From Caecitellus pseudoparvulus (lineage: Eukaryota > Bigyra: Bicosoecida): a stretch of DNA of 64,000 bases. The stretch lies in assembly GCA_965644315.1 (NCBI GenBank), contig CBFFRQ010000032.1, positions 558,001 to 622,000 on the forward strand. The letters run 5' to 3'. Position numbers and translations under genes: made by a program. Below, in pieces: positions 48,301 through 56,723 of the stretch. The notes beneath the pieces were generated by a model. That model made no database searches, was not told the DNA's origin, and saw only the letters and a list, made by a program, of their open reading frames with translations. Every line of letters starts with the position of its first letter. Positions within the stretch are counted from its first letter, which is position 1.

Positions 48301-50753
48301 TGCATCGCTTGTCAGCGCCGCCTGGAGCCGGAGGAGATTTTCCAGCTGGTGCTTCGCGTGCTCTGGGGAGGAGCAACCTCGGAAGTTAGTATCACAGTGC
48401 AGCGGGGCTGAGCCTGGTGTTAAGCGCCAAAGGTGAGTGGCTTCGGGCCGAAAGAGGCGTGTCAAGTGTGCTCCCTTACCCCAGTACAGCGCGGGAAGGG
48501 ACAGAACCCCGGACAGTGCAAGAGTGGGCAAGTGCACCCAAAGCTGCCCTGTCCCCCTGTCGATGTGTGTAACATGCAGGTCCGCCGGCGGCAGCCCGCA
48601 CACTGCACGCCAAAGGCTGAGGGAGCTGCCCGTCGCATCCCCCGCTGCGACACGCACAAAGGAGCTGACCAGCGCATGCCATCTGCTGCCCGTGTCCAAA
48701 ACCGCATCCTCAGCGACGTGGTGCACAAGGTAGTGTACCCGTTCTATGCTCTCGGGTGCGATGCTTGTGGCGCCCACCATCTGCCCAAAGTCCAGAACTG
48801 CTTCGACACCAGGCGCTGCCAGCCTGTGGCATGTGTCCGTCCACAACGCCAAGCTTGCCCTGTACTCCTCGGCCCACGCTGGCTCAGGTGGCAGCAGCCT
48901 GTGCACATCCAACACGTATGCCCTGCCGTCAGACCCTACATGCCCCTCCACGTCAAAGGGTGTCGCAATGGAGTGCTGCACTCCGTCAGCGGTCGTGACG
49001 ACATGGCGGCCCAAGTAAAACGCCTCTGCCACTTGGGACATGCAAGGCTCCAAGGTTGGCGAGCTGTGCATGGTGCGGCGGCCGTCTTGGCTGCCGTACT
49101 GCAAGGAATTCTCTCCCAGAGGTAGCTGAGTGAACACTTGCACGCGCCGGCCACAGACATCCAGGCACTGGTACAAGCACGAGACCACCAACGGCAGATC
49201 ACACTGAAGCAACCATTGGTACACGCCGACCTCACGGCCAGCCGCCTTGCCTGCCATGAGCTCAGAGCCGTAGACTTGGTTGGAGTCACAGCTCACCTTC
49301 ACGAAGAGTCGCTCCTCCTTCACGAGGAACTTGTCCCCTCCAGCTACGCCGCCCGCATCGATGGGCTCAATTACCATGTTCCCCTCCAGGAGAGTTTCCA
49401 GGATGACCTCCGTGGACACCGTGGGCAGCTCAAACTCCTCGTCGTGCAGCCCAGCAAGCAGCAGACTCACTGCCTGTGCATGAGCAGTCTCCGCCGAGCA
49501 AGCGGCGAGACCCAGTGACTCCTCAAGGTCTGAGCAAGTGTTCTCCACACACGCGAGCTCATCTTCAGAAAAAGCCGCCAAAAGCAGCAGCGCGGTGGGG
49601 TCCGCGACCACCCCACCGCCCACTTGCCCCTCCATGCGGTCGCCTCCCAAGCTGCTAGGGCCACCCTGCACCAGGGAGTACACTGCGGCCACAGGGCCCA
49701 CAGCTTGCAACACTTCCCTGAGCTGCTTGACTTCCTCCTCCGGGATGCTCTCGCTGACGCGCTGCGTGCCTTTCAGCAAGCACAGCCGTCGCAGCGTGTG
49801 GGGGAGACCGGCTTCGCACACCAGGCTGCTCCCCGCCACAAGGCGCTGATTGTGGTGCCATGTGGCACCGAGACCGCCTTCCCCCGTCAGGATGCCTGCC
49901 GCAGTTGCCCGGCTGTTGAACACGCTGAGGTATGTCCCCACCCTCCGCAAGGCGAGTCTGCGACCTTGCAAGTGGAAGTCGTGGGAGCTGCGCGCTTGCA
50001 GAAACGCCCCCAGGAGGTCACCCTGGGCAACCCCTGGCTGCTCTTGGAGGCTCGCTAAGGCGTGGGTTACCTCGGGGAACTCAAACTTCTCCAGAGCAGC
50101 GACGAGGTGTGGCAGGCTGGGCAGGGCGTAGGGGCCAAGGCTGCACCCCGCTCCGCCGCCGACTTGGGAGAGGGGGTTGGGCACACCCCCGAACTGCGCA
50201 AGCAATGGGACTGCAGCCTCGGCTGCGCTAGGGTGCATGCACCTCCAAGCTTGCCCTCCCTCTGGAAGCTCAACGAGGCTAAAGCCGAGGGCTGTCATGA
50301 CTGTGCTGGTGCGGGCTCCACCCAGGGGCGTGGCCACCCGCCGCGCGAAGGCCTTGTTCGCCACCTTAACACGGTGAAACTTCTCCACTTCAGGGTGTTG
50401 CACGAGGTTGCTGCAGTAAACCAGCAGCAGCTGCGCTGCGCTGCGCATGGCCTCCACCGGCGTCACGCTGGTCAGCGCTTGCCTCACTGCAACCCCAGTG
50501 TCCACGTAAGGAAGTCGCAAGGGGTCCAGGCTGGCTGCTAGCGGGGAAGCCCCACCAAGAATACCATCAAAGCCTGTTGATAGCACCTCTTGCTGGGGGG
50601 CGCTGATGCTTACATGGTCTGGGGAGCAGACGGGAAAGACCACGGTGACAGCGGAAATCGCTTCGCTGCCCCTCTCGCGCACGCACCAGCAACGGCGAGC
50701 CCATGGGCAGCAGCGGCATCGTAGCCGTAGGTAGCATATGCATTGGAAGTCAT
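45373..50753 (-). CDS. PUB-CLU-TPR protein (clustered-mitochondria-like), two exons
   Basis: A 1770-residue protein. Exons are 50753-50687 and 50618-45373; the 68-bp intron (GTGCGT...CCCAG, phase 1) joins MTSNAYATYGYD... to HVSISAPQQEVL. In this model the TTTCCGC motif lies inside intron 1. Residues about 62-155 look like a PUB domain (LLLVYCSNLVQHPEVEKFHR, VKVANKAFARRVATPLG, MTALGFSLVELPE), which binds p97/Cdc48 tails in other proteins. Residues about 430-590 carry the CLU signature (FVKVSCDSNQVYG, LGENSLQYGSQDGRRTMHSS, DVEGHVGSDGRAYVLDVHRL). Residues about 1330-1695 are TPR repeats (ALFEQRDNVKALELFQDVFE, IGQVYHAQGQYREAVDTFRA). CLU proteins control mitochondrial distribution and translation; the PUB head is unusual. 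The usual N-terminal CLU_N and eIF3-like regions are not recognised. Confidence 0.8.
50651..50660 (-). promoter_or_regulatory. TTTCCGC-type motif in intron 1 of the CLU-like gene
   Basis: The minus strand reads CGATTTCCGC, about 95 bp downstream of the ATG at 50753, inside the predicted first intron. The same ten bases precede PEX2. Confidence 0.3.
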
Positions 50754-50912
50754 GGTGGGCCCAGTCTGGATGCTTCGGCTGCAGCAGCCCACCCCCTTCC
50801 GTGTTTCGCATGGCTCGCGATTTATTCAGGGTGCACAGCTGCAAACTCCGAGGCCACCACGCCAGCGCCCCGTATCGGGCGTGCCAAGCTGCCTCACACA
50901 GCCACCCGGTGG

Positions 50913-51437
50913 TCACTGAAGCGACACGTAAGCCTTGCCGTTGTACATCTTGCCTGCGAAGAATTCCCCCATAAACCTCACCCCCTCAGCACTGGTCCAG
51001 CTGCCTTCTCCGTGCATGCGATTGAACTGCCACTGCCCTGAGTACGTGGCACCACTGCTCCACCGATAGGTGCCTTTGCCATGAAACATGTTTTCTTGGA
51101 AGTCGCCCTGCGCAGGGAGCCAAGGCGCACGGTGCACCACCTTGGCCAGCACGCCAGGCGCTCGATGAGACATCGGAAGCCTCGCACTCACCTCGTATAC
51201 GGCGCCGCCAGCGGCCCGAAACACGCCGCTGCCGTGCATGGCATCGCCCTTCCACTCCCCCTCATACACCTCTTGTCCATTGGCATCTTCGTACCGTCCC
51301 TTCCCGTGCCGGGTCTTCACACCCTCCACCTCCAAGTACTCCCCCGTGTAAGTCCCGCTGCTGAGCTGGAAGGTGCCGGTGCCAACCACCGGCCCTGCCG
51401 AGGCAGCTGCCTCTGGAGTACCGTCGCTGGCCGCCAT
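50913..51437 (-). CDS. MORN-repeat protein, two exons
   Basis: A 146-residue protein of about five MORN motifs, usually found in membrane- or cytoskeleton-associated proteins. Exons are 51437-51192 and 51107-50913. The 84-bp intron (GTGAGT...CGCAG, phase 0) is a multiple of three, so the unspliced frame stays open, but removing it restores the motif GGAVYEGDFQENMFHGKGTY. Other repeats: GTYTGEYLEVEGVKTRHGKG, VYEGEWKGDAMHGSGVF, TYSGQWQFNRMHGEGSW and RFMGEFFAGKMYNGKAY. The start at 51437 (MAASDGTPEAAA) is the first ATG. The CLU-like gene starts 159 bp downstream on the same strand. No other domain is present. Confidence 0.88.
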   Translation of the reverse strand: MAASDGTPEAAASAGPVVGTGTFQLSSGTYTGEYLEVEGVKTRHGKGRYEDANGQEVYEGEWKGDAMHGSGVFRAAGGAVYEVSARLPMSHRAPGVLAKVVHRAPWLPAQGDFQENMFHGKGTYRWSSGATYSGQWQFNRMHGEGSWTSAEGVRFMGEFFAGKMYNGKAYVSLQ

Positions 51438-51828
51438 GGTAAGTCCTAGATGCAAATTTCGAAAGGTATCCGCGTGTCAATGCCTAGGGTGGTGTGATGG
51501 TGTTTGTTATGCCCCTCGAAGTCGTCTGCGCGGCGCCTGCTTGCCACTGGTGCTCAGGCGCACGACGCCGTCGTAGAGCACCCCGCGCGTTCCAAACAAC
51601 GCTGAACTCACAAAACCCACAAAAATATCCACACTTCTTGCGTATCAGGGATACATTAGCGTGAAAGTTCAATTTAGCCCTCGTTGAGCTGGCTGTTTGA
51701 GTTCCTGTCAGCGAGCTGAGCGTGCACTTTCGCGAGGACTCTGCGAGCCGGCATCAAGCACCCCTCTGTGCCATGCAAGGCACAACCAAGTTTTGACCTT
51801 GTCTTCCTTCAGTAGTGTTTCTCTCACC
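51438..51828. other. Divergent upstream region of MORN gene and Ser-rich gene
   Basis: About 390 bp, AT-richer than its surroundings in 51580-51680. No gene or strong motif seen. Confidence 0.45.
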
Positions 51829-54103
51829 ATGAGTTCATGCAGCAGTGATTCAGAAGAGGACATGGTGAGTGGCGCAGCGTTTCGTGTTGAAACTCTTGCT
51901 CACCTCGCACCTGCTTCGCCCACAGGCCAGCCTAGTGCCACCACAAGGCTGGCTTCCTGCAAAGCAATCAACTAGAGCTTCCAGTGCAGCCGACTCCGCC
52001 CGCCAAGCCAGGTCTTCGAACACTTCACCCGCACCATCACCGAAGCGAAGCATCACAGCTGAAGGGCCAGCAAGGCCGAGCAGCCTACGGAAGAGCCGCC
52101 AGGCCAGACAGTCTCGCACGCCAGATGCGTACTGCAGAATGAAGTCTGCTCTCATGCCCGCCAACATCGTGTGGCTCCCTGAGGATGCAGGCATGTACGA
52201 GCTTCGAGAAGAGCCCGCCAGCAGACCATTTGACCCCGCCTGGCCTGGGGTCATCGTGCCCGCGCGGCACATTCAGGAGACACTGGCCCAACACCACCTG
52301 TGGGATGATGCAACATTGCGTAATGAGCTGCTGGAAGGCTCTCGCCTGTTGGTACTTGACTGGCATGGGGCGCCCGTGGCGGGGTCCAGGGAGGTGCACC
52401 CGGTCACGAAGCACATCCACGTCGTGCGCCCGGACCAAGTCGTGCCGTGGGGCCACCACACGCTGCACCGCATGTTGAGCCTAACAGGCTCGCTGAAGTA
52501 CGGGCCCCACATGTTGGCTGACGCGACGCGACTTCCTGCCGATGTCGGTCGCGCCATGCTCGCGGATTCGCTCAAAGTGCTGCGACGCTGCAACCAAGGC
52601 CCAACTGCAGAGGACACACCAGAGATGCCAGGAACAGCGGCAGGGAAAAGCCGGTGGTCTGTGGTTCGCCGCCAAGGGAGTGATAGAATCATGCCGGCCA
52701 TCCTGGCACCTTGCAGCGTTGGGAACGATTCTGAGCTGCTGGGGCCGTGGGACGCAACGGCAGTGCTGAGCACATCGCTAGGCTGGCGCAGCTACCTTCG
52801 GCGGTTGACACCATGCGACTGCTTGCGCAAGAAGCGCGTGCACAAGAAGAGCAGTGACATGCGAAAGGAGTGGCTGGCCGCGGTGGCTGCTGCCGAGGCC
52901 GTGTTCAGGCAGCTGTCAACACAAGCCCAACGCAGTGCGTCAGAAAGTGATGCCGCGGCCGCAGCAGCCGCTGAGGCCACTGCGCAGTCGTCTCCGACTG
53001 CAGCAGTCGACCACCCTGGTGGCAGTGTGGACGTGACGGAACTGGTGCAGGGCTCCGCCAAGCTGCCGGCGGGTGTCCTGTCCCCCGGCTGCACATTGGA
53101 GTGGCAGCCACCTGCTTCTGGAGCCGGTGTCACGCGCACCAGAATCCGTGCAGTGTTTGCCTTCGGTGACACATCAGGCATTCACGCAAGGCCTCCTCCC
53201 TTGGACCCCTCAGTCATTGCAAGCGCCGTGGCTGTGCGCAGGGCAGACGTGGACGATGCCGCAGCGGGGTTGGGCGAGCAGCGTGTGGTGGTTTGTGAGG
53301 CAGAGGATGGCAGTTTGGTGTGGAGCAACACGGCAGTGCGGAGGGTGGAACCGAATGGGCAACCGGAGTTTCATCTGGCAGGCGAGTACGACCGGGTGGT
53401 GGGCAGTTTGCCAGGCGCGAGAAGTGCGCTCTCCTCGGCAGTGTCCTCCACCTTGCTGGGCCTGCGTGGGTCTGCAGTCGTCCAGCTGCGTGGATCGCAG
53501 GAAGGCACAGGCGGGAAGGCGACCCTCCTCCCAAGCGACTCCGTTGGGGAGGGTGCCGTGGCAGCCGCCGGCCAGTCACTGGACTCTGCGCGACCATCAG
53601 CAGCAACTTCACCAAGCAGCGCAACTGCTGTGGAAGGGGGCAATGAAGTCCTGAAGGGTGCTCAGGCAACGTCCGTCGTCGGCACCGGGGCTACTCCACT
53701 GCACAGCGCGCGGGCCTCGACAGACAGCGCCAAAGCCATGGAGCGAGATGGTCGCCACTCAAGCGCTTTGCCGAGCCAAGACACTTTGGCAAGCTCAGAG
53801 GAGCCGGGTGCAGATGTGGTTCCCGCCAGCGCACAAGAGTTACCCCGCCAAGACCGCTGTGCCGAGGTGAATGCCCACCGGGGAGGCAGCTCTCGTGGTC
53901 CCAGTGGGAAGCTAGGCGGCCAGAAACGCCCTCTGGGTCGTGACAACTCCACCGGGTCCCTGGAACAAGTCAAGCGCCCTGCCCTGCAGTCCCAGTCTCT
54001 CCCCTTTCCTCAAGCACGCCGGGTTCAAGGACATGCCGGAGTCCGTGGCAGCACCTTCTCCCGCGCAGTGCCGCAGCCAGGAGGTGGAAGCAGCATAGGT
54101 TAA
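51829..54103 (+). CDS. Unknown Ser-rich protein, two exons
   Basis: I do not recognise the family. A 12-codon first exon (51829-51864, MSSCSSDSEEDM) is joined across a 61-bp intron (GTGAGT...CACAG, phase 0) to 51926-54103, giving 737 residues. The N-terminal third has a structured look: ANIVWLPEDAGMYELREEPA, RPFDPAWPGVIVPARHIQET, LLVLDWHGAPVAGSREVH and WGHHTLHRMLSLTGSLKYGP. A second structured patch includes KLPAGVLSPGCTLEWQPPAS and RVVVCEAEDGSLVWSNTAVR, which could be a small beta-barrel. The C-terminal 250 residues are Ser/Ala/Gly-rich low complexity ending in VPQPGGGSSIG-like sequence. There are no catalytic motifs. The very short acidic first exon is notable. Confidence 0.6.
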
Positions 54104-54484
54104 GGCGCGCTTGTACTTGAAGCTGTTCGCCTGCTGCTCTTTTGGCTTGCGGGTGGACTCCTTTGTGCTGACAATTCAGTACATCGTACCTGCTTGGCAC
54201 ACCTCACGGCAGGGGTCCAGCTGAACGCTGAACCTGCACCTGCCACAATTCACACCCCAGCCCACGAGGCCAGTAGACGCATAATCATTCACGCTGTCTT
54301 TCAGCCCCTCTGAGGCTGCGTCCTCTTGCTTGGAAGGCGTAGACGCACTGCTGGTCGGCGTTGCGTGAGGCGTTTCGCGGCAGTCCTTGCGAAACGCCGC
54401 ACATCGACTGCCGATACCCCAAAGTAGACCGTCAACTGCCTGTGGAACTGGCCGTCGAGTACATGCACTAGCCTGCTGTGTAGC
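54104..54484. other. Intergenic region upstream of ankyrin gene
   Basis: About 380 bp between same-strand genes. A GTTTCGCGGCAG-like stretch near 54370 resembles the TTTCCGC motif only loosely. Nothing else recognised. Confidence 0.4.
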
Positions 54485-56674
54485 ATGGGCTCTGCTGTGA
54501 GCGCGTCCTGCTCTGGGGGCGCCGTGGGAGGCAGCGGAGTAGGCGCCGACGAGGCCAAACTGGAGGCAGCCATTTCAGCAGGAGACAAGCCTACAACTCT
54601 GCAGCACATCCTGGCACGGGGAAACGTTGTGGAGAAAGCTGGCAACTTGCTGCATGCAGCACTCGTCACGGGCCAGGTGGCCAGCGCGTTGGCGCTGCTA
54701 CGGCATGGCCGACTGCAGCTTGGGCGCCGAGATTCATTTCTCCTCATCGTCGTGCTCCAAGTGGACAGAGGGGCCATGCAGCTGGAGGTGCTGCGACTGC
54801 TGCTTCACACTGGTGTGTTGCAGGGTATGGATGTGAACTACATCCACCATGGAGAAGAGGGGGACGAGGATGCGGATTGCGATGCTGTGTTTACTCCGCT
54901 GGCCTACGCCCTGCGCCGCCGCCTGCCGGAGTGTGCTCACCTATTGCTGCGGTATGGAGCGGACCCCAGCATATCCTTGGGCTCCCTGTACCAGGGCCGC
55001 TACTCTCCTTTTGCGGAGTGGTGTCGGCAAGTGCTGCTGACGCAGACTGAAGCGCAGTCCCCAGCCCCGAAACGAAGCCCGAAGCTCACGCCTGGCAGCT
55101 CCCTTGCTCGCATGTCAGCTGATGACAACGTCATGGAGAAAGAGTTTCAAGAGCGCTCTGTGGAGCTGCCACGGCAACTGCTCTGTGGCCAGCACCAGCA
55201 TTACTTCTCCAGTGCCGGCAAGTCCCGCTTTCGACACAAGGTGCTGGCTCGGGCAAGCCGCAACCGGTCTGGCTCCAACTCCTCCACGTCAAGCCGCTCC
55301 GGGGCCTCTGGCAGCCGGAGCGGCGGGCTAGCCTCAGCTCGCACAGGGAGCATGAGTGCCGGCATGACTCGGCATGCCATCTCAGATGCCCTGCGGTCTT
55401 TTCAACGTGACAGTTCCATGCGTGGCGTGGCGTGCGAGCGCACGCTGGATTTCCACAGCAGGTCACAAGCCACACGGGAGCGCCTGCGGGCGCCACCGCC
55501 CATGTGCAGTGCCGAGCTTGCTTCAGCCATGTTTGCGTGTGGAGCTAATGCTAACGAGGCTGTTGGACAGTCAGAGGTGTTCCAGGTCACCGGCATCCCC
55601 GCGCTGCAGCACTGCCTGGCGTGGCCAGGCGTCGTGCACGAGATGCTGAAGAACGGAGCCCACCCTGAGGGCAACCCAAGATTTGCTTTGCCGCCCCTCC
55701 TGCAAGCTTGTGACTCCATGCACACTCCGTGGGAGACGGTCTCGCTGCTGCTGGAGGCAGGGGCCAGTGTACACGCGACTCCACGCTTTCAAGAAGCGCA
55801 CAGACAAGAAGGCAGTGCAGAGGCGCAAGACTCAAACAAGGGACAAAGAGCTCGATCCATCAGCTCGCCAGATGCTCCAAAACACGCTCCACAAGACCAG
55901 GCCATGACCGCTTACGAGGCTCTGTGCGGACGCCTGCTGGATGAATTGGGGCAGGATGAACACGGCGAGGCAGTGGACCTGCCGCCAGGCACCTTGCTCC
56001 CAGTAGATGTAGAACGTATTGGCATGTTACTGGTGCGGCGGGGTACGCCCACGCCCATTGTGGAAAGCAACCTGCGCATGCTGGCGGTGCCTGCGCCGCA
56101 CGCCAGTCGCGCCATGAGCCGCATTGCACACTGGGAGCGCCGGAGGGACCTTTTGCTGTGCCGTGCACAGGTGCAAGATGCATCGGCTGTGATGGAGACC
56201 GGCAGCTCTACCCAGGAACACTCCACAAAGTCTGCCCCTGCGCTAGGCGCTGTGCAGCCTGGCCCGGGCGGTGCCATCATCACTTCGCGCCAGCTGTTGC
56301 TGGGGCAAGTCCCAGCCGGGAAGGCGCCTTCACGCACGAAAGCCATTCCTGTGCCTAAGAAGCCCACCACGCCCAAGCGCAGCGGCTCGGGCCGGCCACG
56401 CAGTGTGTCCAAGCCCACCAAACTGAGTCCAGGCACACTCAGCCTTGGCCCAGCGTCCCCAGGAACGCGCCGGTATACTTTTTCAAGCAGTCCTGTCAGC
56501 AGCCGCAGCCATGGCAGTTCCCGCATCCCCTCTTCGGTGCTAGCAAGTGCCCACAAACCCCCTGCAGCAGATCGACGGGCCGGGCTGCAGGTGGAGCCTC
56601 ATCACACCTCCACGCCGCATGGCAGCGCTTCTTCAGACCCTGCACACCTTCAGGAAAAGGAGCCTTCTGCGTGA
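54485..56674 (+). CDS. Ankyrin-repeat protein with N-myristoylation-type start
   Basis: A 729-residue single-exon protein. The start MGSAVSASCSGG fits the MGxxxS consensus with a Cys at position 9. Ankyrin-like repeats are at residues 20-180 (LQHILARGNVVEKAGNLLHA, ALVTGQVASALALLRHG, LRLLLHTGVLQGMDVNYIHH, FTPLAYALRRRLPECAHLLL) and again near 340-450 (LASAMFACGANANEAVG, PALQHCLAWPGVVHEMLKNG, PPLLQACDSMHTPWETVSLL). The middle and C-terminus are Ser/Arg/Pro-rich (SGSNSSTSSRSGASGSRSGG; KAIPVPKKPTTPKRSGSGRP). Its stop is 49 bp from the stop of the convergent FGE gene. A membrane-tethered scaffold is inferred; the partner is unknown. Confidence 0.72.
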   Translation: MGSAVSASCSGGAVGGSGVGADEAKLEAAISAGDKPTTLQHILARGNVVEKAGNLLHAALVTGQVASALALLRHGRLQLGRRDSFLLIVVLQVDRGAMQLEVLRLLLHTGVLQGMDVNYIHHGEEGDEDADCDAVFTPLAYALRRRLPECAHLLLRYGADPSISLGSLYQGRYSPFAEWCRQVLLTQTEAQSPAPKRSPKLTPGSSLARMSADDNVMEKEFQERSVELPRQLLCGQHQHYFSSAGKSRFRHKVLARASRNRSGSNSSTSSRSGASGSRSGGLASARTGSMSAGMTRHAISDALRSFQRDSSMRGVACERTLDFHSRSQATRERLRAPPPMCSAELASAMFACGANANEAVGQSEVFQVTGIPALQHCLAWPGVVHEMLKNGAHPEGNPRFALPPLLQACDSMHTPWETVSLLLEAGASVHATPRFQEAHRQEGSAEAQDSNKGQRARSISSPDAPKHAPQDQAMTAYEALCGRLLDELGQDEHGEAVDLPPGTLLPVDVERIGMLLVRRGTPTPIVESNLRMLAVPAPHASRAMSRIAHWERRRDLLLCRAQVQDASAVMETGSSTQEHSTKSAPALGAVQPGPGGAIITSRQLLLGQVPAGKAPSRTKAIPVPKKPTTPKRSGSGRPRSVSKPTKLSPGTLSLGPASPGTRRYTFSSSPVSSRSHGSSRIPSSVLASAHKPPAADRRAGLQVEPHHTSTPHGSASSDPAHLQEKEPSA

Positions 56675-56723
56675 GTCGCAATGCTCCAAGCGCATTAAGG
56701 GCCTTCGTGGCTCTGAAATGCAT

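Noticed and set aside
50610-50811. Unspliced start of the CLU-like gene at ATG 50811
   Set aside because: The stretch is Cys/Arg-rich and non-protein-like. The ATG at 50753 with a phase-1, 68-bp intron gives a cleaner N-terminus.
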